Shown: positions 7,774-16,881 of the stretch, piece by piece
Numbering within the stretch: the first letter of the stretch is position 1
Layout of the letters: each line of letters begins with the position of its first letter
DNA from: AP-15 sp963797115
GTDB taxonomy: Bacteria > Pseudomonadota > Alphaproteobacteria > ATCC43930 > CGMCC-115725
NCBI GenBank assembly: GCA_963797115.1
Contig: CAWCOH010000007.1
Coordinates: 496,001 to 560,000, forward strand
Length of the DNA: 64,000 nt
Reading direction: 5' to 3'
Notes under the pieces: model-generated
Database searches by the model: none
Told to the model about the DNA's origin: nothing
The model's input: only the letters and a program-made list of their open reading frames with translations
Made by a program: the position numbers and the translations under genes

Positions 7774-8070
7774 ATGAGCTGCTGCGAACGCGACTGCTCC
7801 GCGTCACAAGCCGATAATCGCTATCGGCGGATTTTATGGGCCGCGCTCGCGGTCAATCTGGCGATTTTCGGTATCGAACTCGTCGCCAGCATCGTAGCCG
7901 GTTCCGTCAGCTTGCGCGCCGATGCCCTCGACTTCCTTGCCGACACCGCAAACTACGCCGTGGCCCTCGCCGTGGTTGGCCTCGCGCTGCAATGGCGTGC
8001 GAGGGCGGCGTTACTCAAGGGCGGCATCATGGGTCTGTTCGGCCTGTGGGTTACCACCAGTACCGTTCAC
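7774..8070 (+). pseudogene. cation diffusion facilitator-type transporter, N-terminal fragment
   Basis: From the ATG at 7774 the product starts with Cys-rich MSCCERDC and contains ILWAALAVNLAIFGIELVASIVAG, SLRADALDFLADTANY and GGIMGLFGLWV. These are TM1-TM4 of a small CDF/Co-Zn-Cd-type efflux protein, including the metal-site DxxxD-like ADALDFLAD. About 100 of the usual 200 residues remain; the rest is replaced by a GFA gene fragment in another frame. Probably non-functional. Confidence 0.7.
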
Positions 8071-8399
8071 CATGCCACTGCCGCGATTGTCAACGCTTCA
8101 CCGGACCTGCTTTTGTCGAGCTTGTCAGAGTGCCGGCGGATGCAGCCGATGTGGTGGGCGACCTCAAATCCATAGACCTGAAAGGCGGCGCGGGAAACAT
8201 CGTTCGCCGGCACTTTTGTGCGAATTGCAGCTCGCCGGTTTTTGTCGAAGTGCTCAGGCGGCCGGGAATGATCAACCTTATGGTCGGTACTTTTGACGAC
8301 CCGAGCAGCTTTCTGCCGACACGCGAAATATTCTGTGATTATGCGCAACCGTGGGTTCAAGCGGGTGGTGAGCGGGAGCGATTGCCGCGGGGAGTTTAG
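8070..8399 (+). pseudogene. GFA family protein, C-terminal fragment fused after CDF fragment
   Basis: In frame from about 8070: CHCRDCQRFTGPAFVELVRV, then HFCANCSSPVF, REIFCDYAQPWVQ, stop at 8399. The N-terminal CxCGAVR part is missing. The join to the CDF gene at about 8065-8075 indicates a deletion between two formerly separate genes. Confidence 0.7.
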
Positions 8400-8614
8400 C
8401 CCCGGCGTCGGCTGGACCCATCGCCGAACGCGGAACGCGATTTTCGGATGATATTCGGAAACTCATCGAAACCCAATCGGGGGGCGATCGCGGACCCGAC
8501 GGGTGAAGCGGATACGGGCGCTCCGAGCTCGATTTCGACCGTTGCGCGATGCTTCGGTTCCGCGGGACGCTGCTGCCCCGTCGAAGCCGATCCGGCGGGG
8601 CTGAGGGGACCGCG
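8400..8614. other. intergenic, no gene seen
   Basis: Only composition-driven open frames. No element of families A-G recognised. Confidence 0.5.
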
Positions 8615-9382
8615 ATGACGAGCGCGAAACGCTCGCTGATTACCTGCTTGATGTGCGTCCTCGGGCTTCCGGCGCTCGCTGATGAATGGTTCATCGAGGG
8701 AGACCTCGGGGCTTCACATGCCCCCCTGGCGCATGTCGAGTACGATGATCCCGTCGGCAGCATCTTCGCCGTAAACCGCACAGAAGGAACGGGCATCGTC
8801 CCGCAGCGGGTAACCCGGAGCGCTTGGTCGCTGGGAGCTGCTCTGTCTGCTGCCCGTCTATTTGACGATTGCTACTTTCTTCGTGCGACCTATCGTTACT
8901 TCGGGGAGACATCGGCGGACGCTGACGGGATCTTCTTCTTCGCCCCTATCGGTCCCCGACAAATATCGTCGCCATCTTTCCCTCAGACGATGAGCGCATC
9001 AGGTCACGGCGTCTTTCTCGGGGCTGGCGCCGCGCTGCGACTGTGGCCTGATTGGTTCGTCGAGCCTTCGGCGGAGGTCGGCGCAGCGCTCGTGCAGTCC
9101 AGTGGCGTTCGCGATGTCGGAACCATCATTCAGCAACCGTTTCCGCGGCGTACCCGGTTCAATCTCGCCTATGGCGCGGGGCTGACTGTTGGACGGCGGC
9201 TAGGCTCGAACGTGGCGCTCGCAGCGGTGATGAATTGGGATCATCTCGGGCGCGCGGAGACGGGATTCGCCCCCGACATTGGCGGCGGCCCGCGCTTTGC
9301 CCCGAGCGTGCGCCCCACTGCCTCCATGACCGCCAGGTTTTCGGCCGCCTCTTTGATGCTCGGTGTGCGCTACGGATTTTGA
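8615..9382 (+). CDS. outer-membrane beta-barrel protein, unknown function
   Basis: 255 residues from the ATG at 8615. A signal peptide (MTSAKRSLITCLMCVLGLPALA) precedes a mature start DEWFIEGDLGA. Alternating hydrophobic strands, aromatic girdles and a C-terminal LMLGVRYGF ending in Phe fit an OmpW/OmpA-like porin-type barrel. A longer start at 8549 is open but has no signal sequence. Stands alone. Confidence 0.72.
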   Translation: MTSAKRSLITCLMCVLGLPALADEWFIEGDLGASHAPLAHVEYDDPVGSIFAVNRTEGTGIVPQRVTRSAWSLGAALSAARLFDDCYFLRATYRYFGETSADADGIFFFAPIGPRQISSPSFPQTMSASGHGVFLGAGAALRLWPDWFVEPSAEVGAALVQSSGVRDVGTIIQQPFPRRTRFNLAYGAGLTVGRRLGSNVALAAVMNWDHLGRAETGFAPDIGGGPRFAPSVRPTASMTARFSAASLMLGVRYGF

Positions 9383-9519
9383 CGATATCTATAAGCCCGA
9401 TAATCAAGCGTCGAGCTGCGATCACCCCCGCATCGGTGTGAGACGCGCATTCGCGGGAGCTATCGCTCGGCGGCGCGCGTTACCACATATCGGGAGGAAG
9501 AAATTTCCTCGGGTGTCAT

Positions 9520-10653
9520 ATGCCGTCGGCCGAAAAAATTTTGGAATTGCCCGACATAGCGAAAGCCGTGGGTGAAGCCGATGCACCGGTGGTGGCGCGG
9601 TTCGAGATCCGCTACCGCCGCTTTCTCGAGCCCAAGGGCAATGCGGTATGCCCGCTGCCCGATTTTGCCGCCGACCGCGCCGAGCTCGCCGCCCTCTACC
9701 GGGCGATGGTGTTGGCGCGCGCCTTCGACGCCAAGGCGGTGGCCCTGCAGCGCACCGGCCGGCTCGGCACCTTTCCTTCGGCATTGGGTCAGGAGGCGGT
9801 GGCCATCGGCATCGCTGGCGCGATGCGCCAGGAGGATGTGTTTCTGCCGAGCTTTCGCGAGCATGGCGCCCAGCTGTGGCGCGGCGTCAGCCTGGTCGAG
9901 CTCTTTCTCTTCTGGGGCGGCGACGAGCGCGGCAGCGACTTTGCCGAGGTACCAGAGGATTTCCCGATCTGCGTGCCGGTCGCCACGCACGCGCCGCACG
10001 CGGTCGGCGTCGCCCTCGCCTTCAAGCTGCGGCGCGAGAAACGGGTTGCGGTCTGCGCCTTTGGCGACGGGGCGACCTCCAAGGGCGATGTCGCCGAGGC
10101 GCTCAACATGGCCGGCGTTTGGCGCCTGCCGCTGGTCTTTGTCATCAACAACAATCATTGGGCGATCTCGGTCCCGGTGACCGAGCAGACCGCCGCCGCG
10201 ACGTTGGCGCAAAAAGCTGTTGCCGCCGGCATCGAAGGCGAGCAGGTCGACGGCAACGATGTCATCGCGGTGCGCGAGGCGGTCGGCCGCGCCGTTGGCA
10301 AGGCGCGGGCGGGCGGCGGGCCGACCCTGATCGAGGCGCTGACCTATCGCCTCAGCGACCACACCACCGCCGACGATGCACGGCGCTACCGCAGCGACGC
10401 CGATGTCAGCCTGCATTGGGCCGAGGACCCGATCACCCGGCTGCGCAACTGTCTCGTCGGCCGCGGCATGTGGGCCAAGGCGGACGAGGAGGGGCTCTTC
10501 GCCGAGGTCGCGGCGGCGGTCGATAAGGCGGCGGAGACTTATCTCGCGACTCCGCCTCAGAAAGCGGAGACGATCTTCGACTTCACCTATGAGACCCTGC
10601 CCAAGGATCTCGCCGACCAGCGCCGGGCAGCACTCGGCATGGCGCCGGAGTGA
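9520..10653 (+). CDS. pdhA: pyruvate dehydrogenase (or 2-oxoacid dehydrogenase) E1 alpha
   Basis: 377 residues. Thiamine diphosphate-dependent E1 alpha subunit, which decarboxylates the 2-oxoacid and passes the acyl group to lipoyl-E2. The ThDP motif runs from FGDGATSKGD (GDG at 182-184) to VINNN (about 209-213). GRLGTFPSALGQEA and the phosphorylation-loop-like YRLSDHTTADDARRYR are typical. The stop overlaps the start of the E1 beta gene. No E3 gene is in the window. Branched-chain or acetoin substrates cannot be excluded. Confidence 0.9.
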   Translation: MPSAEKILELPDIAKAVGEADAPVVARFEIRYRRFLEPKGNAVCPLPDFAADRAELAALYRAMVLARAFDAKAVALQRTGRLGTFPSALGQEAVAIGIAGAMRQEDVFLPSFREHGAQLWRGVSLVELFLFWGGDERGSDFAEVPEDFPICVPVATHAPHAVGVALAFKLRREKRVAVCAFGDGATSKGDVAEALNMAGVWRLPLVFVINNNHWAISVPVTEQTAAATLAQKAVAAGIEGEQVDGNDVIAVREAVGRAVGKARAGGGPTLIEALTYRLSDHTTADDARRYRSDADVSLHWAEDPITRLRNCLVGRGMWAKADEEGLFAEVAAAVDKAAETYLATPPQKAETIFDFTYETLPKDLADQRRAALGMAPE

Positions 10654-11639
10654 CGGCGATGCCCGAGATCAACCTCGTCCAGGCCGTCAATCTGGCGCTC
10701 GCCCGCGCGATGGCCGAGGACGCCGATGTCCTCGTGCTCGGCGAGGACGTTGCTGCCGAGGGTGGCGTGTTCCGCGCCACCGACGGCCTCTTAACCCGTT
10801 TTGGTCCGGACCGCGTGTTTGACACGCCGCTCGCCGAGAACGCGATTGCCGGGTTGTCGGTCGGGCTCGCCGTGCAGGGTTTCCGCCCGGTTGCCGAGAT
10901 TCAGTTCACCGGCTTCATCTATCCGGCGATCGACCAGCTGGTGAACCACGCCTCGCGGCTGCGCACCCGCACCCGCGGACGGCTGACCTGCCCGATGGTC
11001 GTGCGTTCGCCGGCGGGTGGCGGCATCCGCGCGATCGAGCATCATTCCGAGAGCCCGGAGGCGATGTTTGCCCACATCCCGGGGCTGCGCGTCGTAATCC
11101 CGTCCTCGCCGGCGCGCGCCTACGGTCTGCTGCTGGCTGCGATCCGCGACCCCGATCCGGTGGTCTTTCTCGAACCGACCCGGCTCTACCGTGCGGCGCG
11201 CGAGGAGGTCGAGGACGACGGCGCTTCATTGCCGCTCGACCGCTGCTTCATATTGCGCGAGGGCACCGACATCACGCTCGTCACCTGGGGGGCGATGACC
11301 AAGGAGACCTTGGCCGCGGCCGAGACATTGACGGGAGACGGGGTCAATGCCGAGGTGGTCGATGTCGCGACCCTGAAGCCGCTTGACGCCGACAGCCTGC
11401 TCCAATCGATCGCCAAGACCGGGCGCTGCGTGATCATCCACGAGGCCCCGCTGACCGGCGGCTTCGGCGGCGAAATCGCCGCCCGGATCGCCGAGCGCGG
11501 GCTCGTGTCGCTGTTGGCGCCGATCGAGCGGGTCGCCGGCTGGGACACGGTGATGCCATTGCCGCGGCTCGAGCAGCATTATCTGCCCGGCGAAGCCCGC
11601 ATCCTGGAAGCGGTGCGCCGCGTGCTGGCGTATCAATAG
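10650..11639 (+). CDS. pdhB: 2-oxoacid dehydrogenase E1 beta subunit
   Basis: Starts at GTG 10650 overlapping the pdhA stop, or at ATG 10659 (MPEINLVQAVN), which has GGAG 8 nt upstream and is the more typical N-terminus. Features: VLGEDVAAEGGVFRAT, FDTPLAENAIAG (E1 beta catalytic-site segment), and a transketolase C domain with TLVTWGAMTKETL and HEAPLTGGFGGEIAA. About 326-329 residues, normal length. Confidence 0.92.
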   Translation: MTAMPEINLVQAVNLALARAMAEDADVLVLGEDVAAEGGVFRATDGLLTRFGPDRVFDTPLAENAIAGLSVGLAVQGFRPVAEIQFTGFIYPAIDQLVNHASRLRTRTRGRLTCPMVVRSPAGGGIRAIEHHSESPEAMFAHIPGLRVVIPSSPARAYGLLLAAIRDPDPVVFLEPTRLYRAAREEVEDDGASLPLDRCFILREGTDITLVTWGAMTKETLAAAETLTGDGVNAEVVDVATLKPLDADSLLQSIAKTGRCVIIHEAPLTGGFGGEIAARIAERGLVSLLAPIERVAGWDTVMPLPRLEQHYLPGEARILEAVRRVLAYQ

Positions 11640-11654
11640 GACCATGAGCACCCT

Positions 11655-11772
11655 TTTCACCCTCGTCATTCCCGCGAAGGCGGGAACCCGGAGCCCCGAG
11701 GCTGGAGCGGTTGCCCGCTGTTCAAGCCAGAGGCAGGCCCTGGACCCCCACTTTCGCGGGGGTGACGGCACA
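11655..11772. repeat. family G REP-like palindrome carrying a family B element
   Basis: Starts CGTCATTCCCGCGAAGGCGGGAA and ends with CCCCCACTTTCGCGGGGG then TGACG. In the middle, 11711-11739 is a family B element (TTGCCCGCTGTTCAAGCCAG, then AGGCAGGCC). It fills the 150-bp gap between E1 beta and E2. The same nested arrangement occurs at 30885-30995. Confidence 0.75.
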
Positions 11773-11789
11773 GGTGCGAGTTCCGCGCC

Positions 11790-12890
11790 ATGAGCACGTT
11801 TGTGCTGCCCGATCTCGGCGAGGGCCTGCAAGAGGCTGAGCTCGTCGCCTGGCATGTCGCCGAGGGCGATCATGTCGTGGCCGATCAGCCATTGGTCTCG
11901 GTCGAGACCGAAAAGGCGGTGGTCGAAGTGCCGTCGCCGCAATCCGGGCGCATCGCTCGGCTCTGCGCTCAGCCCGGCGAGCGGGTCAAAGTCGGCGAGG
12001 CCCTGGTCGAGTTCGACGAGGGTCCGCGCACCGACACCGGGACGGTGGTCGGCGAGCTTGCCGCCGCTGCTGCTGCCCCTGCTCGGCCCGCCGAAGCGGC
12101 ACCGGCGGGCGCCGCTGCGGTCAGGGCGACCCCAGCGGTGCGGGCATTGGCGCAGCGGCTCGGCGTCGATCTGAACATCGTCGCGGCGAGCGGCCCGGGC
12201 GGGGCGGTGACCAGTGCCGATGTCGAGCGCGCCGCACGGGCATTGACCGACGCCGGCCCACCCGAGCCGCTGTCCGGCGTGCGCCGGGCGATGGCCGTCA
12301 ACATGAGCCGCTCGCACGCCGAGATCGTCCCGGCGACGGTGTCCGACGAGGCCGACATCGAGGCGTGGCCGGCGGGCAGCGATACGACGATTCGGCTGGT
12401 CCGCGCGGTGGTTGCCGGCTGCGCCGCGGTGCCCGCTCTCAACGCCTGGTACGACGGGCGCAACATGGAGCGCCGGCTGATCAAGCAGATCGATCTGGGC
12501 CTCGCGGTCGATACCGGCGACGGGCTCTTCGTCCCGGTATTGCGCAATGTCGGCGGCCGCGACGCCGCCGATCTGCGGCGCGGCATCGAGGCAATGAAAC
12601 GGGACGTGCGGGCGCGCTCGGTTCCCCTTGCCGAGCTGCGTGGCCAGACCATCACATTGTCGAATTTCGGCATGTTCGGCGGACGGTTCGCCGAGCTCGT
12701 CATCGTCCCGCCGCAGGTGGCGATCCTCGGCGCCGGCCGGATCACGCCGCGCGCGGTCGTGGCCGACGGCAAGCTCGTCGCCCATCGCCTCCTGCCGTTG
12801 TCGCTGACCTTCGACCATCGCGCTGTCACCGGGGGCGAAGCCGCACGCTTCCTCAAAGCGGCAATCGAGGAACTCGAACGCCCGGAGTGA
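11790..12890 (+). CDS. 2-oxoacid dehydrogenase E2, dihydrolipoamide acyltransferase
   Basis: 366 residues. N-terminal lipoyl domain with K42 in VETEKAVVEVPSP, an Ala/Pro linker (about 88-110), a peripheral subunit-binding domain (TPAVRALAQRLGVDLN, GPGGAVTSADVE), and a catalytic domain with ITLSNFGMFGG. The active-site motif reads FDHRAVTGG: the catalytic His is present, but the usual Asp of HRxxDG is Thr. One lipoyl domain only. Third gene of the E1a-E1b-E2 set; 150 bp of repeat separates it from E1b. Confidence 0.88.
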   Translation: MSTFVLPDLGEGLQEAELVAWHVAEGDHVVADQPLVSVETEKAVVEVPSPQSGRIARLCAQPGERVKVGEALVEFDEGPRTDTGTVVGELAAAAAAPARPAEAAPAGAAAVRATPAVRALAQRLGVDLNIVAASGPGGAVTSADVERAARALTDAGPPEPLSGVRRAMAVNMSRSHAEIVPATVSDEADIEAWPAGSDTTIRLVRAVVAGCAAVPALNAWYDGRNMERRLIKQIDLGLAVDTGDGLFVPVLRNVGGRDAADLRRGIEAMKRDVRARSVPLAELRGQTITLSNFGMFGGRFAELVIVPPQVAILGAGRITPRAVVADGKLVAHRLLPLSLTFDHRAVTGGEAARFLKAAIEELERPE

Positions 12891-12902
12891 GCGGGCCCCT
12901 GA

Positions 12903-13310
12903 ATGCCGCTTCTCCGCCTCCTGCTCAACATTTTGTGGATCGTCACCGGCGGCATATGGATGGCGGCCGGCTGGCTGTTCGCCGCGCTAATCATGGCGAT
13001 CACGATCATCGGTCTGCCGTGGGCCCGGGCAGCGTTCAACATCGCCCTCTACGCGTTCCTCCCTTTCGGGCAACAAGCGGTGCCGCGAGCCGAATACACC
13101 GGCTACGACGACATCGGCACCGGCCCGCTCGGGGTTCTCGGCAACATCGTCTGGCTCGTCCTCGCCGGGTGGTGGCTGGCGCTCGGCCATCTGATCGAAG
13201 CCATCGCGCTGGCGATTACGATCATCGGATTGCCCTTCGCCTGGGCGCATCTGAAGCTTGCCGGCATCGCACTCTGGCCGATCGGCAAGATGATCGTCCC
13301 GATCGACTAA
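12903..13310 (+). CDS. YccF domain-containing inner-membrane protein
   Basis: 135 residues with two YccF repeats: LLLNILWIVTGGIWMA with ITIIGLPWARAAFNIA, and NIVWLVLAGWWLALG with ITIIGLPFAWAHLKLA. Several membrane segments. Function unknown. Follows E2 by 12 bp on the same strand, so it may be read through from the dehydrogenase operon. Confidence 0.88.
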   Translation: MPLLRLLLNILWIVTGGIWMAAGWLFAALIMAITIIGLPWARAAFNIALYAFLPFGQQAVPRAEYTGYDDIGTGPLGVLGNIVWLVLAGWWLALGHLIEAIALAITIIGLPFAWAHLKLAGIALWPIGKMIVPID

Positions 13311-13387
13311 GCAAAAGCAGTTTACCGTGCCGCCGGCGCGCTATAATCGCGCGCCGACATCAATGTCTCGCGCTAGGGAGAAGATCG

Positions 13388-13783
13388 ATGAGTTTGACGT
13401 TGGAAGAAGCCAATCGGATCGTTCGCGGCGCCTTGGCGAAGGCTCAGGAGCTCAACATCAAGATCAGTGCCGCGGTGTGCGACAGCGGCGGCCGTCTGAT
13501 CGCACTGCAGCGCATGGACAACGCGATCTGGGCGAGCGCCTATGGCAGCCAGGGCAAGGCCGTCGCCTCGGCGGCGTTCGGCCGGCCGAGCGGCGAGATG
13601 GCGGAGCGTGCCGACCAGCCCACACCCCGCGGGATCGCCGCCGCCTCGGGCGGCCAGATGATCATGGGCCAGGGGGCCGTGCCGATCATCCGCAACGGCA
13701 TCGTCGAGGGCGCCTGCGGCGTCGGCGGCGGCACCTCGCAGCAGGACGAGGACTGCGCCCGGGCCGGTATCGCACAACTGTAA
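13388..13783 (+). CDS. GlcG/HbpS-like heme-degrading domain protein (DUF336)
   Basis: 131 residues: MSLTLEEANRIVRGALAKA, VCDSGGRLIALQRMDNA, GIVEGACGVGGGTSQQDEDCARAG. This is the GlcG/HbpS (Haem_degrading) family, small proteins found near glycolate and other catabolic genes; the biochemical role is unsettled. RBS GGGAGAAG precedes the ATG. Confidence 0.85.
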   Translation: MSLTLEEANRIVRGALAKAQELNIKISAAVCDSGGRLIALQRMDNAIWASAYGSQGKAVASAAFGRPSGEMAERADQPTPRGIAAASGGQMIMGQGAVPIIRNGIVEGACGVGGGTSQQDEDCARAGIAQL

Positions 13784-13802
13784 GGTCCCTTCTCGGGTCA
13801 GT

Positions 13803-14840
13803 CTAACCGCCGGTCAGCTCGCGGCGCACGATCGCCGCACCCTCTGCGAGCGCCTGCAACTTGGCGAAGGCCGTCTCGCGCGGAATGTACTTCATGCCGC
13901 AATCCGGCGCCGGGATCAGGCGCTCCGGCGGCAGGTGCGCGAGGGCAGCGCGGATGCGGGCGGCGACGGTTTCCGGCGTCTCCGGTTCGGGGTCGGCCAT
14001 GCTGATGACGCCGAAGATCACGGTCTTGTCGCCGAGACCGTCGAGATTGCCGAGATCGAGGCTGGGCTGGGCCGCCTCGATCGAGATCTGCTCGATGCGC
14101 GTGGCGGTTAACTCCGACAGAAACGCATAACCGTTCGGCTTGTCGCGGGCGACATAGGCGTAGCCGAAGCAGAGGTGCAGTGCCGTCGGCCCGGGGATGC
14201 CGTCGAGCGCCCGGTCGATCGCCGGGAGCGCGAGGCGCCGCGCCTCCTCGGCGCGTGCCTGCAGCCACGGCTCGTCGAGCTGGATCACATCGGCTCCGGC
14301 CGCCTTCAGGTCGCGGATCTCGGCGTTGACCGCGGCGGCGTAGTCCATCACCAGCTCTTCCTCGTCCTTGTAGTATTCATTCTTGGCCTGGCGCGACATC
14401 GTGAACGGGCCGGGCAGCGTGATCTTGATTTTGCGTTCGGTGTTGGCGCGCAGGAATTCGACGTCGCGCACCTCGACCGGACGCAACCGGCGGATCGGGC
14501 CGACGATGCGCGGCACGACGACGGTGCCGCTCGAGCGGCCCCGCACCGTCGCCGGGTCGTCGAGATCGACCCCCGAGAGTGCGGTCGCAAAGCGGTTCGA
14601 GTAGCTCTCGCGGCGGATCTCGCCGTCGGTGATGATGTCGATGCCGGCGCGCTCCATATCGCGGATCGCGATCAGGGTCGCGTCGTCCTGCGCGGCTTCG
14701 AGCCAGGGCTCCGGCACGCGCCACAACTCCTGAGCGCGGATCCGAACCGGCGGGAGGTGGGTCAGCTTGTCGCGATCGATCAGCCAATCGGGCTGCGGGT
14801 AGCTGCCGACGACGGTGGTCGGAAGGAGGGTTTCTGTCAT
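13803..14840 (-). CDS. cobalamin-independent methionine synthase-like (MetE C-terminal type)
   Basis: 345 residues, only the C-terminal catalytic domain of MetE. N-terminus TTVVGSYPQPDWL; QLDEPWLQ and LHLCFGY, with zinc ligands likely His/Cys in LHLC, an acidic residue, and Cys in PAPDCGMKYIPRE. Short MetE-like proteins of this type act as methyltransferases whose acceptor is often unknown, so methionine synthesis is inference only. Confidence 0.82.
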   Translation of the reverse strand: MTETLLPTTVVGSYPQPDWLIDRDKLTHLPPVRIRAQELWRVPEPWLEAAQDDATLIAIRDMERAGIDIITDGEIRRESYSNRFATALSGVDLDDPATVRGRSSGTVVVPRIVGPIRRLRPVEVRDVEFLRANTERKIKITLPGPFTMSRQAKNEYYKDEEELVMDYAAAVNAEIRDLKAAGADVIQLDEPWLQARAEEARRLALPAIDRALDGIPGPTALHLCFGYAYVARDKPNGYAFLSELTATRIEQISIEAAQPSLDLGNLDGLGDKTVIFGVISMADPEPETPETVAARIRAALAHLPPERLIPAPDCGMKYIPRETAFAKLQALAEGAAIVRRELTGG

Positions 14841-14906
14841 GATCGTGCCTTGCTGGCGAGGAGGCCCATCAAATCATATCCGGGGATCGCGGAGGGTGAA
14901 GAAAAC

Positions 14907-16079
14907 TTGATCAAGCTCGGGGGTCGCTCGACCCTGACCGTCGCCGTCATCGGCACGACCCAGACCTTGGCCTGGGCGTCGAGCTACTACTTGCCGGCGA
15001 TCCTCGCCGATCCGATCGCAGCCGGGCTCGGCGTGCCGAAAGCGCTGTTCTTCGGCTGCTTCTCCGGGTCGCTGCTGCTGCAGGCGGCCCTCGGTCCGAT
15101 GATCGGCAGGGCCATCGACCGCCATGGCGGGCGCGATGTACTGGTGCTGTCCAACGTCGTGCTCGCCGCCGGCCTCGGGTGGCTGGCATTGGCGCAGGGA
15201 CCCGTTGGGCTCGCCGGCGCCTGGGTGTTGCTCGGGATCGGCATGGCGCTCGGCCTCTACGATTCCGCCTTTGCGACCCTGACGGCACTCTATGGTCTCG
15301 AGGCGCGGGCATCGATCACCGGCATCACCCTGATCGCCGGCTTCGCCAGCACTGTCGGCTGGCCGTTGTCGGTGCTGCTCGACGAGGGTTTCGGCTGGCG
15401 CGGCGCCTGTCTCGGCTGGGCGGCGCTCAACCTCTTCGTCTGCCTGCCTATGAACCGCCTGCTGATCCCGCGGCCTGCCGCCGGTCCGCTACAGAGTGCC
15501 GCAGCCCAGCCGGCTGCCCCAGCCCCGGCGAATGCCATGGTGGTGCTGGCTTTCGTGTTCGGCGCAGTCGGGTTTGTCACCGGAGCGATGGCGGCGCATC
15601 TGCCGCGCCTGCTCGAGCTCGCCGGCGCCTCGGCGGCGGCGGCGATCGCTGCGGCGGCATTGATGGGACCGGCACAGGTCGCAGCCCGTCTCCTGGAGTT
15701 CGGCGTACTGAAAAGGTTCCACCCGCTCGTCTCGACGCGCTTGGCGCTGCTGATGCACCCGCTCGCCGCGGCGGTCCTCGGGGCATTCGGCGGGCCGGCG
15801 GCATCGGTCTTCGCGCTGTTGCACGGCGCCGGGAACGGCCTCGTAACGATCTCGCGCGGGACCCTGCCATTGGCATTGTTCGGCCCGGCGGGGTACGGGC
15901 GGCGCACCGGCATCATCGTGGCCCCGGCGCGGGTGACGGCGGCGGCGGCACCGCTCCTCTTCGGCCTCTTATTGGATGCGATGGGGACAGGTGCGCTGCT
16001 CGTCTCGGCGGGAATGGGCCTCGCAGCCCTCGCGGCACTGGCATTGCTGCGCGTCCAACCGACGGCGGCACGGGCTTAG
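14907..16079 (+). CDS. MFS transporter
   Basis: 390 residues from a TTG at 14907 with GGAGGG about 10 nt upstream. The open frame extends to 14175, but that part is antisense to the MetE-like gene. About 12 hydrophobic segments; the loop GRAIDRHGGRDVL between TM2 and TM3 is the MFS signature (GxxxDRxGxR). Substrate unknown; adjacency to PxpA hints at nothing certain. Its end overlaps the convergent PxpA gene by 4 bp. Confidence 0.82.
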   Translation: MIKLGGRSTLTVAVIGTTQTLAWASSYYLPAILADPIAAGLGVPKALFFGCFSGSLLLQAALGPMIGRAIDRHGGRDVLVLSNVVLAAGLGWLALAQGPVGLAGAWVLLGIGMALGLYDSAFATLTALYGLEARASITGITLIAGFASTVGWPLSVLLDEGFGWRGACLGWAALNLFVCLPMNRLLIPRPAAGPLQSAAAQPAAPAPANAMVVLAFVFGAVGFVTGAMAAHLPRLLELAGASAAAAIAAAALMGPAQVAARLLEFGVLKRFHPLVSTRLALLMHPLAAAVLGAFGGPAASVFALLHGAGNGLVTISRGTLPLALFGPAGYGRRTGIIVAPARVTAAAAPLLFGLLLDAMGTGALLVSAGMGLAALAALALLRVQPTAARA

Positions 16080-16849
16080 CGGATCGTCTCGGCCATCGGC
16101 CGCAGCGCGATCCCGGCCTGCTCGAGCTTCTCGCGCACGTGCCCGGCCATCGCCACCGCCGCCGGGTTGTCGCCATGGACGCAGACCGTGTCGATCGCGA
16201 CCGGGATGCGCTTGCCCGAATTGCTGATGATGGCCCCTTCGCGCACCATCGCCTGCACTCGTGCTGCGGCCTCCCCGGGGTCGTGCAATACCGCCCCGGG
16301 GAGCTTGCGCGAGACCAGATTGCCGGTGTCGTCATAGGCGCGGTCGGCGTAGATCTCGCGGGCCATGCGGAGGCCGAGCTCGGCCGCGGCACGTTCGAGC
16401 TCGGTGCCGGCCATCACGACATAGATCAGCTCGCGGTCGATAGCGGCGATCGCATGGCCGATCGCCAGTGCCGTCGGGCGCTCGACCGCGGCGAGATTCG
16501 CCAAGGTGCCGTGCGCCTTGACATGGCCGACCCGGTGGCCGAGGGCGCGCGCCACACCTTGCAGCGCGCCGATCTGGTAGACGACCGTCTTTTCGATGTC
16601 CTCGGGCCTCTCGCCCTCGATCTGGCGGCGGCCGAACCCCCAGATGTCATAGAAGCTCGGATGCGCGCCGATCCCGACGCGGTTCTCCTTGGCCTCTTTC
16701 ACCGTCTCAAACATGACCAGCGGATCGCCGCCGTGAAAGCCGCAGGCGACATTCGCCGAGGTGACGATCTTCAGCATCTCGGCGTCGCTGCCCATCGTCC
16801 AGGCGCCAAAGCTCTCGCCCATGTCGCAATTCAGGTCGATCACGTCCAT
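16076..16849 (-). CDS. pxpA: 5-oxoprolinase subunit A (LamB/YcsF family)
   Basis: 257 residues. DLNCDMGESFG at the N-terminus, ANVACGFHGGDP, GIGAHPSFYD and VKAHGTL are the PxpA hallmarks. PxpA works with PxpB and PxpC to hydrolyse 5-oxoproline with ATP; neither partner is in the window, so the role is from family. A run of nested repeats begins just upstream of its start. Confidence 0.9.
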   Translation of the reverse strand: MDVIDLNCDMGESFGAWTMGSDAEMLKIVTSANVACGFHGGDPLVMFETVKEAKENRVGIGAHPSFYDIWGFGRRQIEGERPEDIEKTVVYQIGALQGVARALGHRVGHVKAHGTLANLAAVERPTALAIGHAIAAIDRELIYVVMAGTELERAAAELGLRMAREIYADRAYDDTGNLVSRKLPGAVLHDPGEAAARVQAMVREGAIISNSGKRIPVAIDTVCVHGDNPAAVAMAGHVREKLEQAGIALRPMAETIR

Positions 16850-16881
16850 CGCGTTCCTCCGCCAATTCCCGTCGCGTGCCG

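Noticed and set aside
11226..12818. 530-codon minus-strand open frame antisense to pdhB/E2
   Set aside because: Composition-driven shadow of GC-rich coding sequence; low-complexity His/Arg/Ala product and fully covered by well-supported plus-strand genes.
14175..14906. N-terminal extension of the MFS gene
   Set aside because: Antisense to the MetE-like gene and without membrane segments; a TTG with a good RBS lies at 14907.
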